Assembly: GCF_000974445.1 (NCBI RefSeq)
Contig: NZ_BBOJ01000011.1
Coordinates: 186,001 to 250,000 of the forward strand
DNA: 64,000 bases
From: Lentzea aerocolonigenes
GTDB lineage: Bacteria > Actinomycetota > Actinomycetes > Mycobacteriales > Pseudonocardiaceae
Direction of reading: 5' to 3'
Under the pieces are notes generated by a model. It did no database searches, had not been told where the DNA came from, and worked only from the letters and a program-made list of their open reading frames with translations. Shown piece by piece: positions 1-8,489 of the stretch. The position numbers were made by a program, and so were the translations under genes. Numbering within the stretch: position 1 is the stretch's first letter; every line of letters begins with the position of its first letter.

Positions 1-148
1 CGGCATCCGGCTCGCGCGGCTCGCGGTGCAGGGCAAGAGCCTCGGCGACCTGGTCGAGGTGGAGGTCCCTCGCGAGGTCCAGCTGTACGCCCCGGTCGTC
101 ACCAAGGACAACGTCGACCGGTACCTGCCCACCGCCTTCGAGTCCTGA
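1..148 (+). CDS. C-terminal end of a sugar ABC transporter substrate-binding protein (partial)
   Basis: Only the last 48 codons are present, read in the frame starting at base 2 and ending at TGA 146-148. The end contains VQLYAPVVTKDNVDRYLP, which matches the usual C-terminus of ribose-type periplasmic sugar-binding proteins (Peripla_BP_4), where a conserved P-V-x-x-V-T-K-x-N-V follows the last strand. The next gene starts 14 bp later on the same strand, so it probably belongs to one sugar-uptake and catabolism operon. Signal peptide and lipobox lie outside the window. The family call rests on this short tail only. Confidence 0.6.
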   Translation, partial: GIRLARLAVQGKSLGDLVEVEVPREVQLYAPVVTKDNVDRYLPTAFES

Positions 149-162
149 GAGGACCGGACAAC

Positions 163-1320
163 GTGACTGAGCTTGGCATCGCGATGGTCGGCCACGCCTT
201 CATGGGAGCCGCGCACTCCCAGGCGTGGCGGGTCGCGCCGCGCTTCTTCGACCTGCCGGTGCGGCCGGTGATGTCCGTGCTGTGCGGCAGGGACGCCGAC
301 CGGACACGGGCTGCGGCAGAACATCTGGGGTGGGCCGAGGCGGTGACCGACTGGAAGTCCGTGCTCGACCGCGACGACGTGCACGTGGTGGACATCTGCA
401 CGCCCGGTGACACGCACGCCGAGATCGCGGTCGCCGCCCTGGACGCGGGCAAGCACGTGCTGTGCGAGAAACCGATGGCCAACAACGTGACCGAAGCGGT
501 GGCCATGGCCGAGGCCGCCGAACGCGCCGCACGGCGCGGGGTGCGCGCGATGGTCGGCTTCAGCTACCGGAGGGTGCCTGCCCTGGGACTGGCCAGAGAG
601 CTGGTCTCCCGGGGCAGGCTGGGGAAGATCCACCACGTGCGCGCCCAGTACCTGCAGGACTGGATCGTCGATCCCGCCGCGCCGCTGTCGTGGCGGCTCG
701 ACAAGGAGAAGGCCGGTTCCGGCGCACTCGGGGACATCGGCGCGCACGTGGTGGACGCCGCCCAGTTCATCCTCGGCGACACCGTCCGCGAGGTGTCCGG
801 GACGATGGAGACGTTCGTGTCCGAGCGCCCGCTCGCGTTGTCCCACTCCGGGTTGTCCGGCACGGCCTCCGACCGGACGGGGCCGGTGACGGTGGACGAC
901 GCCGTGCTCTTCCTGGCGCGCTTCGCGGGCGGCGCGCTCGGCTCGTTCGAGGCCACGCGGTTCGCCAACGGCCGCAAGAACGCGCTGCGCATCGAGGTCA
1001 ACGGCTCGGCGGGCAGCCTGGCGTTCGACCTCGAGGACATGAACGTGCTGCAGTTCTTCGACGGCACGGAGGACGCGGCCGTCGCGGGGTTCCGCCGGAT
1101 CATCGTGACGGAGCCGTCGCATCCGTACGTCGGCGCCTGGTGGCCTGCCGGGCACGGGCTGGGGTACGAGCACGCGTTCACGCACCAGGCAGTCGACTTC
1201 GTGCGTGCCATCGCCGCGGGAACCGATCCGGTGCCGTCGTTCGCCGACGGGCTCCAGGTGCAGCGGGTACTGGCGGCCGTCGAGGACAGCGCGGCGTCCC
1301 GCACGTGGCAGCAGGTCTGA
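163..1320 (+). CDS. Gfo/Idh/MocA family oxidoreductase
   Basis: This 385-aa protein is a probable NAD(P)-dependent sugar or inositol dehydrogenase. The N-terminal Rossmann domain begins ELGIAMVGHAFMGAAHSQAW, with the glycine turn partly altered (GHAFMG instead of GxGxxG). The family signature is clear at about residues 90-110: H-V-L-C-E-K-P-M-A-N, whose Lys is the family's catalytic or NAD-contacting residue. The C-terminal half has the usual GDIGAHVVDAAQF helix with a conserved Asp and His. Start is GTG at 163, 14 bp after the preceding stop. An isomerase gene follows after 13 bp, so the two enzymes likely act on one sugar. The exact substrate is not readable. Confidence 0.9.
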   Translation: MTELGIAMVGHAFMGAAHSQAWRVAPRFFDLPVRPVMSVLCGRDADRTRAAAEHLGWAEAVTDWKSVLDRDDVHVVDICTPGDTHAEIAVAALDAGKHVLCEKPMANNVTEAVAMAEAAERAARRGVRAMVGFSYRRVPALGLARELVSRGRLGKIHHVRAQYLQDWIVDPAAPLSWRLDKEKAGSGALGDIGAHVVDAAQFILGDTVREVSGTMETFVSERPLALSHSGLSGTASDRTGPVTVDDAVLFLARFAGGALGSFEATRFANGRKNALRIEVNGSAGSLAFDLEDMNVLQFFDGTEDAAVAGFRRIIVTEPSHPYVGAWWPAGHGLGYEHAFTHQAVDFVRAIAAGTDPVPSFADGLQVQRVLAAVEDSAASRTWQQV

Positions 1321-1333
1321 GGAGGGAACCGAG

Positions 1334-2341
1334 ATGGCACGTCCGATCACGTTGTTCACCGGTCAGTGGGCCGATCTACCGTTCGAGGAGGTCGCCCGGC
1401 TGGCCGCGGGCTGGGGCTACGACGGCCTGGAGATCGCCTGCTGGGGAGACCACCTCGACCCGTTTCGGGCGGCGGAGGACGACGACTACGTCGCGGACCG
1501 GCTCGCGATCCTCGCCAAGCACGACCTGAAGGTGTGGGCGATCTCCAACCACCTCACCGGTCAGGCCGTGTGCGACGACCCCATCGACGAGCGGCACCAG
1601 GGCATTCTGTCCGCGAGGAACTGGGGTGACGGCGACCCCGAGGGCGTCCGGCAACGGGCGGCGGAGGAGATGAAGGCGACCGCGCGAGCCGCGGCCAGGC
1701 TGGGCGTCGACACCGTCGTGGGGTTCACCGGCTCGTCGATCTGGAAGACCGTCGCGATGTTCCCGCCGGCGCCCGCCTCGATGATCGACGCCGGCTACCA
1801 GGACTTCGCCGACCGCTGGAACCCGATCCTGGACGTGTTCGACGAGGTCGGCGTCCGGTTCGCGCACGAGGTCCACCCGTCCGAGATCGCCTACGACTAC
1901 TGGACCACGGTGCGCGCGATGGAGGCGATCGGGCACCGGCCGGCGTTCGGCCTGAACTGGGACCCGTCGCACTTCGTCTGGCAGGACCTCGACCCGGTCG
2001 GGTTCCTGTGGGACTTCCGCGACCGGATCTACCACGTCGACTGCAAGGACGCCCGGCGCCAGGTCGGCAACGGCCGCAACGGCCGGCTCGGCTCGCACCT
2101 GCCGTGGGCGGACCCGCGCAGGGGCTGGGACTTCGTCTCCACCGGGCGCGGCGACGTGCCGTGGGAGCAGTCGTTCCGGATGCTCAACACGATCGGTTAT
2201 GCCGGGCCGATCAGCGTCGAGTGGGAGGACGCGGGGATGGACCGGCTCGTCGGTGCTCCCGAGGCGCTGGAGTTCGTTCGCCGCAACGCGTTCGACCCGC
2301 CGTCGGCGTCGTTCGACGCGGCGTTCAGCTCCGGCGGCTGA
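1334..2341 (+). CDS. sugar phosphate isomerase/epimerase family protein
   Basis: This is a 335-aa TIM-barrel protein of the xylose isomerase-like (AP endonuclease 2) family. Support comes from the order of metal-site segments: EIACWGDHLD near residue 38, the VKF/AHEVHPSE segment near 180 (Glu and His ligands), FGLNWDPSHFVWQ near 207 and ISVEWEDAGMD near the end. ATG at 1334 is preceded by GGAGGG; a longer frame upstream overlaps the dehydrogenase and was not used. It is typically paired with Gfo/Idh/MocA enzymes in inositol or pentose catabolism, as here. Isomerase and epimerase activities cannot be told apart from sequence. Confidence 0.88.
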   Translation: MARPITLFTGQWADLPFEEVARLAAGWGYDGLEIACWGDHLDPFRAAEDDDYVADRLAILAKHDLKVWAISNHLTGQAVCDDPIDERHQGILSARNWGDGDPEGVRQRAAEEMKATARAAARLGVDTVVGFTGSSIWKTVAMFPPAPASMIDAGYQDFADRWNPILDVFDEVGVRFAHEVHPSEIAYDYWTTVRAMEAIGHRPAFGLNWDPSHFVWQDLDPVGFLWDFRDRIYHVDCKDARRQVGNGRNGRLGSHLPWADPRRGWDFVSTGRGDVPWEQSFRMLNTIGYAGPISVEWEDAGMDRLVGAPEALEFVRRNAFDPPSASFDAAFSSGG

Positions 2342-2386
2342 CCCGGTCGCGGAGCTGTCTTCCGGTACCGATGGGACAATCGCTCG

Positions 2387-3601
2387 ATGGAGAGCACCTT
2401 GGGTGTAGAGGCTGGATCGCCGGCCGCAGTGCTGCGCATGCTGATGGACGGCAGCCCGCACACCCGAGCGGAGATCGTGGCCGCGACCGGTCTCGCCCGT
2501 TCCACGGTGCGGGCCAGGCTGGACCTGCTCGTGGCCGCGGGCCTCGTGACCGGGAGCGGTACGGGAGAGTCCACCGGCGGACGCCCGGCCGGCCGGTTCG
2601 CGTTCAACCCGGCCGCCCACCTGGTGCTGGCGGCCGAGGTGGGCGCCACCCACGCCACCGTCGCGGTCTCCGACCTGGGGTGCAGGTTGCTCGCCGTCGA
2701 ACAGGTGGACCTCGACGTGGCGGACGGTCCGGCGGTGATCCTGCCGTTCCTCGTCACGACCTGGCGCTCGTTGCTGCAGACGGTGGACGCCGCCGAGATC
2801 GCCGGCGTCGGCATCGGCCTGCCCGGCCCGGTCGAGCACTCCACCGGCCGCCCGAACAACCCGCCGATCATGCCGGGCTGGGACGGGTTCGACGTGCCGG
2901 CGGCGATCACGGCGGAGTTCGACGTGCCGGTGCTCGTGGACAACGAAGTCAACCTGGAGGCGCTGGGCGAGCACACCGCCTCGCACCCGGACGTGCTGCA
3001 CATGATCGTGGTGAAGGCGGCGACCGGCATCGGCGCCGGGCTGATCAGCAACGGCGTCCTGCACCGCGGTGCGGCGGGCGCGGCAGGCGACCTGGGGCAC
3101 ATCAGGGTGCCCGAGGGTGGCGGAGCGCTGTGCCGGTGCGGCAACACCGACTGCCTGGAGGCGGTCGCCGCCGGTCCCGCGCTGGCGGCGAAACTGCGGG
3201 ACCTGGGCCATCCCGCCGCGTCGACGGCGGACGTGGTGAACCTGGTCCGCGCCGGCAACCTCGAGGCCGGCCGGGTGGTGCGTCAGGCGGGCAGGGACAT
3301 CGGCGAGGTGCTCGCCGGCTGCGTGAGCATGTTCAACCCGTCCCTGGTGGTCATCGGCGGCCTGCTGGCTGAGGCGGGGGAGATGCTGCTGGCGGGCGTG
3401 CGCGAGTCGATCTACCGGCGCTCGCTCCCGCTGGCCACGGAGAACCTGCGGATCGTCGCGTCGGGCACCGGAGAGACCGCCGGCGCACTGGGCGCGGCGG
3501 CCATGGTGGTGCGGCACGTGTTGTCACCGGAGGTGCTGGACGCGCGGCTGGGCGAGGTCGCCGCCAGTGGTTCGGCGCGGGAGGTGGAGCTGTCTTCGTA
3601 G
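2387..3601 (+). CDS. ROK family transcriptional regulator
   Basis: This 404-aa protein has an N-terminal winged helix-turn-helix (about residues 10-70, with TRAEIVAATGLARSTVRARL) fused to a ROK sugar-kinase-like domain. The ROK part shows GVGIGLPGPVE, the ExNxxALGE-type segment (VDNEVNLEALGEH) and a zinc-binding cluster C-R-C-G-N-T-D-C-L-E around residue 245. Proteins of this shape are repressors released by a sugar or sugar phosphate. Its position 45 bp downstream of the dehydrogenase and isomerase genes suggests it controls this operon. Start is ATG 2387. Confidence 0.9.
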   Translation: MESTLGVEAGSPAAVLRMLMDGSPHTRAEIVAATGLARSTVRARLDLLVAAGLVTGSGTGESTGGRPAGRFAFNPAAHLVLAAEVGATHATVAVSDLGCRLLAVEQVDLDVADGPAVILPFLVTTWRSLLQTVDAAEIAGVGIGLPGPVEHSTGRPNNPPIMPGWDGFDVPAAITAEFDVPVLVDNEVNLEALGEHTASHPDVLHMIVVKAATGIGAGLISNGVLHRGAAGAAGDLGHIRVPEGGGALCRCGNTDCLEAVAAGPALAAKLRDLGHPAASTADVVNLVRAGNLEAGRVVRQAGRDIGEVLAGCVSMFNPSLVVIGGLLAEAGEMLLAGVRESIYRRSLPLATENLRIVASGTGETAGALGAAAMVVRHVLSPEVLDARLGEVAASGSAREVELSS

Positions 3602-3636
3602 GCCATCTAATGGCGGCACGCATCCGTAAGGCACGT

Positions 3637-3656
3637 GCACTTTGACAGCAAAGTGC
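3637..3656. terminator. short inverted repeat downstream of the ROK gene
   Basis: GCACTTT (3637-3643) and AAAGTGC (3650-3656) form a perfect 7-bp stem with a 6-nt loop, and TTTT follows at 3661-3664. It lies 35 bp after the ROK stop and 10 bp before a -35 hexamer. It may be a weak terminator or an operator for the next gene. Confidence 0.4.
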
Positions 3657-3666
3657 GGACTTTTGG

Positions 3667-3702
3667 TTGACATCCGCCAATAGTCGCACCTACCGTCGCC
3701 TC
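3667..3702 (+). promoter_or_regulatory. promoter of a leaderless gene
   Basis: A perfect -35 TTGACA (3667-3672) is followed after 18 bp by TACCGT (3691-3696), which fits the actinobacterial -10 TANNNT. The expected transcription start falls at about 3703, exactly the ATG of the small HTH gene, and no Shine-Dalgarno sequence is present. This is seen in the sequence; the leaderless conclusion is inferred. Confidence 0.6.
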
Positions 3703-3978
3703 ATGACTGTGACCCGCGTAACACCGCGCGTGGCCGTGGGCAAGGAACCCACGGTGGCGACCCGGCGTCTGCTGCGGCTCATGCGCACCGGCGCGACCGA
3801 CCGCGCGATCGCCCGTGAACTGGACGTCAGCCTCCGCACCCTGAACCGGCGCATCGCGCGCCTGCAGTCGTTGCTGGGCGTGCAGTCCCGGTTCCAGCTC
3901 GGCGTGCTCGCGGCGGAGCTGAGGTGGCTGGCGGTGCCGTCGCAGGCGGTGGGCGAGCGGTCGCCGGGTTCCCGCTGA
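3703..3978 (+). CDS. small LuxR-type helix-turn-helix protein
   Basis: This 91-aa protein consists almost entirely of a LuxR/GerE-like DNA-binding domain: LLRLMRTGATDRAIAREL, then DVSLRTLNRRIARLQSLLGV. A receiver or sensor domain is absent, so it is either a stand-alone regulator or the remnant of a larger one. The start at 3703 is chosen over a TTG at 3667 because that TTG is the -35 hexamer of its own promoter. There is no operon partner. The next 395 bp before the glycosidase gene are noncoding. Confidence 0.7.
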   Translation: MTVTRVTPRVAVGKEPTVATRRLLRLMRTGATDRAIARELDVSLRTLNRRIARLQSLLGVQSRFQLGVLAAELRWLAVPSQAVGERSPGSR

Positions 3979-4373
3979 CCCGCGCGGGATCGTCGCCGCG
4001 CACCCCGCGTGGTGGCTGGACGACGTGTGGGTTCGGCTGTGTCGCCGGCGAGGTCCCGCGGCTCAGCTCGTCGTCCGCACGGGCCGGGTCGGGGGAGTGA
4101 TCTCTTGACTGTTCAGTGGCGGAGACCTCATGATCTGGGTCACTTTCCACGGCCCGCGTGAGTGACGCTCACGGCGAGCGGGCCGGGGCGGTGTCCAGGT
4201 GGCTGCCTGGTGTCGCGACGACGCGAAGGGGACCACCACTGTGCACCGCATTCTTCTCGCCCAAATTGTTAGCGCTAACAGTGACTGTCTGCCTGCGCCG
4301 GATCCGCAGTAGCCGAACTCCTCGAGTGCAGTCTCGTCACCGTTCATCTCGAAGTTGGTCCGCGGAGGGCTGA
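3979..4373. other. intergenic region upstream of the GH43 gene
   Basis: No gene is supported here. It holds a possible -35 TTGACT at 4105-4110, a CGTGAG/CTCACG inverted repeat near 4158-4174 and the 14-bp operator at 4267-4280. The long 5' region fits a regulated secreted-enzyme gene. Confidence 0.5.
4267..4280. promoter_or_regulatory. LacI-type operator palindrome TGTTAGCGCTAACA
   Basis: TGTTAGC/GCTAACA is a perfect 14-bp palindrome with the central CG typical of LacI-GalR-family operators. It lies 94 bp upstream of the GH43 start codon. In actinomycetes this motif commonly represses glycoside hydrolase and sugar-uptake genes. No LacI gene lies nearby, so the repressor is probably encoded elsewhere. 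Confidence 0.7.
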
Positions 4374-7300
4374 ATGCGTTCGAATCGTTCGACGATCTGG
4401 CGTCGGTCATTGACGGTGGTTCTCGGAGTAGCAGCCCTCACGGCGTCGTCGATGAGCGTCACGGACGCCGCCGGTGCGGACACGACAGTCGACAAAGGAC
4501 TGGTCGTCCGCTACGACCTCGCCCAGAGTTCCGGCACCACCGTCGTCGACACGTCCGGCAACGGCAGAGACGGCACGCTGAGCGGTGACGCCGTCTGGCA
4601 GGACGGTGCGCTGAGCCTCGGCGGCTCGAACGGTCACGTCCGGTTGCCCGACAACGTCATGCGCGGGCTCACGGACATCACCGTGTCCGTCCAGGTGAAC
4701 GTCGCCACCGACCAGGGCACCCCGTATTTCGTCTGGGGCCTGGGAAACACGCTGAACGGCACCGGGAACGGCTACCTGTTCACCACCGGTGACGGGTACC
4801 GCACGTCGATCGCCTCCGGCAACTGGTCCACCGAGCAAACGGTGTCCACCAACCGCAACCTCGCGCGTGGCAGCTGGCGCACGCTCACGTACACCCTCGC
4901 CGGTGGTCTCGCCGTGCTGTACGAGGACGGCATCGAGGTCGCCCGCAAGACCGACGTGACGATCACTCCGGGATCGATCGGCGGCGGCACCACGACCGCC
5001 AACTACCTCGGTCGTTCGGTGTACAGCGCGGACAAGTACCTCAAGGGGCAGGTCCGCGACTTCCGCATCTACGACCGTGCCGTGACGGCGGCGGAAGCGA
5101 ACGCGCTCGGCGAGCGGACCGCCGCCGGCCGTGCCGCTGCCGACGCCGCCGCACTCAGCCTCGGCGACACCTCCGCCGTGACCGGGAACCTCACCCTGCC
5201 GGTGAGGGCCGCGGGTGGTTCCTCGATCACCTGGTCCTCCAGCAACCCTGCCGTGGTGTCGGCGACCGGTGTGGTCACGCGGCCCGCGCCGGGCTCCGGC
5301 AACGCGACCGTGACGCTGACGGCCACCGTCACCTACGCCGGATACTCCGCCACCCGCACGTTCACCGTGACGGTGCTCGCGGACATCACCGACCGGCAGA
5401 AGGTCCGGAACGCCTTGCGGGACATCGTGATCTGGGACCAGGACGCGGTCCGGGGCAACATCACGCTGCCGGCCAAGGGCGCGGGCGACGTCACGTTCAC
5501 CTGGCGCAGCGACGACAAGCGCGTCGTTTCCGCGGACGGTGTGGTGACGCGCCCGCCGTACGGTGCCAAGCCCCGCAAGGCACATCTGAGCGTCCGCGCG
5601 ACCAAGGGGAAGGCGAGCAGCACCCGTGACTTCATCCTGACGGTGCTGCCGCTGCCCAAGCAGGAAGCGAAGGAAGGCTACGCGTTCGCGTACTTCACCG
5701 GCGAGGCCACTCAGGACACCGAGCAGGTGCACTTCGCGGTGAGCCGGGGCGACGACCCGTTGCACTGGGACGAGCTCAACGGCGGCAAGCCCGTGCTGAA
5801 GTCGCAGTACGGCGAGACCGGCGTGCGCGACCCGTTCATCATCCGCAGCCCGGAAGGCGACAAGTTCTACCTCGTCGCGACCGACCTGCAGATCAACGAC
5901 GGACGTGGCTGGGGAGAGGCTCAGCAGCACGGCAGCAAGTACCTGGAGATCTGGGAGTCCACCGACCTCGTGACCTGGTCCGAGCAGCGGCACGTGCGCG
6001 TCTCGCCGGACACCGCGGGCATGACGTGGGCACCGGAGGCGACCTACGACCCGACCATCGGCGCCTACATCGTCTACTGGGCGAGCATCCCGTTCGCGGC
6101 CGACGACCCGGACCACAACAACTGGTCGTACGCGCGGATGTACTACTCGACCACCCGCGACTTCCGGACGTTCACCGAGCCGAAGGTCTGGAACGACCCC
6201 GGCCAGGGCGTCATCGACTCGACCGTCATCAAGGACGGCGACTACTACTACCGCCTCACGACCGACGAGAAGGTCATCGGCAAGTGCACGCGCGACATCG
6301 TGCTCGAGCGTTCGAAGGACCTGCGCGCCGTCGACCTGCCGACCACGAAGCCGCGCAACTGGGAACTGGTCGACGACTGCATCCGCACGCCGCTCGGCAC
6401 GGACTGGGTCGAGGGTCCGACGCTGTTCAAGTCCAACGACGGCAAGAAGTTCTACGCGTTCATGGACGAGACGCCGAACCGCGGCTACATCCCGTTCGTC
6501 ACCGACTCGCTGGCGAACCCGAACTGGCAGATCCCGGCGGAGTACTCGCTGCCGCGCGCCCCGCGGCACGGCACCGTCCTGCCGGTGACGAAGGCGGAGC
6601 TCGAGCGGCTGCGCAAGGGTCCGTTGCCGGTCACCGCGAACAAGAAGGGCGTCATCGCCGACTACGACCTCACCGGAGGCTCCGGCACGACGGTCGCGGA
6701 CGGCTCCGGCAAGGCGCGCAACGGTGTGCTGCACGGTGACGTCACCCGCTCGTCGGACGGCCTCGCCTTCGGTGGCACCGACGGTTACGTGCACCTGCCG
6801 AACAACCTCATGACCGGGCTCGACGCGATCACGGTGTCGGCACGGGTGTGGGTCGATCCCGGCCAGCAGACGCCGTACTTCCTGTTCAACCTCGGCAACA
6901 GCACGAACGGCGCCGGTGACGGCTACCTCTTCGCCAGCGGGGACAGCTACCGGGCGGCCATCGCGTCCGGCAACTGGTCGACGGAGCAGAACGCCAACAG
7001 CGGGCGCAACCTCGCCCGCGGTACCTGGCACACGCTGACGTACACGCTGGCCGGCGGGAAGGCGCGCCTGTACGACAACGGCGTCGAAGTGGCCCATGTG
7101 GACGGTGTCACGACGAAACCGGGTGACCTGGGCAGTGGCATCACGACGTCGAACTACATCGGCCGCTCCGCCTACGCCGCCGACAAGTACTTCAAGGGCA
7201 AGATGAGCCGCTTCACCGTGTGGAACCGCGGCCTCACCACGTCGGAAGTGCTGGAGCTGCCGGGCAACGAGACGGCCGTCGCGTCGGTGACCCTGGACGC

Positions 7301-8387
7301 GCTGAAGGTTCCGGCGGTCGTCGACAGCCAGACCGGCACCATTCTCCTGCCGGTCAAGCCCGGCACGGACCTGCGCCGCCTGGCGCCCCGGCTCGAGGTC
7401 GCGGACGACGCGAAGGTCTCGCCCCGCAACGGATCGAGGCAGGACTTCACCAAGCCCGTCACCTACACGGTCACCGGAGCGGACCGGAGCAAGCGGACCT
7501 GGACGGTGCGGGCGGCCGTCATGAACAGCCCGGTCCTTCCCGGCTACAACGCGGACCCGAACATCGTCCGGTTCGGCGACACCTACTACATCTACGCCAC
7601 GACCGACGGCTTCCCCGGTTGGTCGAGCACGTCCTTCAACGCCTGGTCCAGCAAGGATCTCGTGAACTGGACGAAGCACGAGAAGATCCTCGACCTCGGA
7701 CCGGGAGTGTCCTGGGCGGACAGTCGCGCCTGGGCGCCGACGATCGCGCAGAAGAACGGCAAGTACTACTTCTACTTCTGCGCCGACGCCAAGATCGGCG
7801 TGGCCGTCTCCGACTCGCCCACCGGCCCGTTCACCGACGTGCTCGGTAAACCGCTGATCGCGTCGAACCCCAACGGTGGCCAGGCCATCGACCCGGCCGT
7901 CTTCACCGACGACAACGGCCAGAGCTACCTGTACTGGGGCAACGGCGAAGCGTACGTGGTGCCGCTGAACGCGGACATGACCTCGTTCGACGCCACGAAG
8001 ATCAAGCACGTCACCGGGCTGGACGGCTTCCGCGAGGGACTGTTCATGACCAAGCGCGGCGGCACCTACCACCTCACCTGGTCGATCGACGACACCGGCA
8101 GCGAGAACTACCGGGTCGGCTACGCCACGGTGACCGGCCCGATGCTCGACGGTCTGGTGAACCGCGGGGTGATCCTGGAGAAGGACCCGTCACTCGGCAT
8201 CCTCGGCACCGGACACCACAGCATCGTCCAGGCGCCGGGAACCGACGACTGGTACATCGCCTACCACCGGTTCGCCATCCCGGGCGGCGACGGCACCCAT
8301 CGCGAGGTGACCATCGACCGCCTCCGGTTCAATTCGGACGGCACGATGGCGAAGGTCGTGCCGACGCTCCAAAGCATCACCCGCTGA
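4374..8387 (+). CDS. secreted protein with two GH43 glycosidase and two LamG domains
   Basis: A 1337-aa exported enzyme. Order: signal peptide (1-35), LamG/concanavalin-like domain (about 43-245), two Ig-like modules (246-425), GH43 domain 1 (430-755), second LamG (760-962), a short beta module (963-1049), GH43 domain 2 (1053-1337). Both GH43 domains keep an acidic triad: Asp in VRDPF, Asp in VIDSTV and Glu in WVEGPTLF for the first; Asp in NADPNIV, Asp in QAIDPAVF and Glu in FREGLF for the second. GH43 enzymes cut arabinan, xylan or arabinoxylan side chains; the second domain looks arabinosidase/xylosidase-like. The LamG pair are similar to each other, suggesting internal duplication. GGAGGG precedes ATG 4374. 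The 14-bp operator upstream suggests sugar-induced expression. Confidence 0.9.
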   Translation: MRSNRSTIWRRSLTVVLGVAALTASSMSVTDAAGADTTVDKGLVVRYDLAQSSGTTVVDTSGNGRDGTLSGDAVWQDGALSLGGSNGHVRLPDNVMRGLTDITVSVQVNVATDQGTPYFVWGLGNTLNGTGNGYLFTTGDGYRTSIASGNWSTEQTVSTNRNLARGSWRTLTYTLAGGLAVLYEDGIEVARKTDVTITPGSIGGGTTTANYLGRSVYSADKYLKGQVRDFRIYDRAVTAAEANALGERTAAGRAAADAAALSLGDTSAVTGNLTLPVRAAGGSSITWSSSNPAVVSATGVVTRPAPGSGNATVTLTATVTYAGYSATRTFTVTVLADITDRQKVRNALRDIVIWDQDAVRGNITLPAKGAGDVTFTWRSDDKRVVSADGVVTRPPYGAKPRKAHLSVRATKGKASSTRDFILTVLPLPKQEAKEGYAFAYFTGEATQDTEQVHFAVSRGDDPLHWDELNGGKPVLKSQYGETGVRDPFIIRSPEGDKFYLVATDLQINDGRGWGEAQQHGSKYLEIWESTDLVTWSEQRHVRVSPDTAGMTWAPEATYDPTIGAYIVYWASIPFAADDPDHNNWSYARMYYSTTRDFRTFTEPKVWNDPGQGVIDSTVIKDGDYYYRLTTDEKVIGKCTRDIVLERSKDLRAVDLPTTKPRNWELVDDCIRTPLGTDWVEGPTLFKSNDGKKFYAFMDETPNRGYIPFVTDSLANPNWQIPAEYSLPRAPRHGTVLPVTKAELERLRKGPLPVTANKKGVIADYDLTGGSGTTVADGSGKARNGVLHGDVTRSSDGLAFGGTDGYVHLPNNLMTGLDAITVSARVWVDPGQQTPYFLFNLGNSTNGAGDGYLFASGDSYRAAIASGNWSTEQNANSGRNLARGTWHTLTYTLAGGKARLYDNGVEVAHVDGVTTKPGDLGSGITTSNYIGRSAYAADKYFKGKMSRFTVWNRGLTTSEVLELPGNETAVASVTLDALKVPAVVDSQTGTILLPVKPGTDLRRLAPRLEVADDAKVSPRNGSRQDFTKPVTYTVTGADRSKRTWTVRAAVMNSPVLPGYNADPNIVRFGDTYYIYATTDGFPGWSSTSFNAWSSKDLVNWTKHEKILDLGPGVSWADSRAWAPTIAQKNGKYYFYFCADAKIGVAVSDSPTGPFTDVLGKPLIASNPNGGQAIDPAVFTDDNGQSYLYWGNGEAYVVPLNADMTSFDATKIKHVTGLDGFREGLFMTKRGGTYHLTWSIDDTGSENYRVGYATVTGPMLDGLVNRGVILEKDPSLGILGTGHHSIVQAPGTDDWYIAYHRFAIPGGDGTHREVTIDRLRFNSDGTMAKVVPTLQSITR

Positions 8388-8410
8388 CACCGCAAGCGCG
8401 CTGTCTGTTT

Positions 8411-8467
8411 TTGGCGCGAGAAGCACGTTCGGGCCGCTAGATGGCCAGAACGTGCTTTTCGCGCCAA
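8411..8467. terminator. long bidirectional hairpin between convergent genes
   Basis: A stem of about 25 pairs: 8411-8430 pairs with 8448-8467 with a single G-T wobble, and GGCC 8432-8435 pairs with 8443-8446 toward the loop. It lies 23 bp after the GH43 stop and at the expected 3' end of the opposing gene. There is no U-run on either strand, which is common for actinobacterial terminators. Confidence 0.75.
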
Positions 8468-8489
8468 TCGGGCAGCGACGGACCTGGTC

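Noticed and set aside
1376..3517. Open frame of 713 codons antisense to the isomerase and ROK genes
   Set aside because: It is Arg/His/Gly-rich shadow sequence spanning two well-supported genes on the other strand.
4407..8072. Open frame of 1221 codons antisense to the GH43 gene
   Set aside because: It mirrors the codon structure of a clearly coding + strand gene; high GC removes stops from the opposite frame. No recognisable domains.
8411..8467. Terminal inverted repeat of an insertion sequence
   Set aside because: Only one hairpin between convergent genes, with no transposase or second copy nearby.
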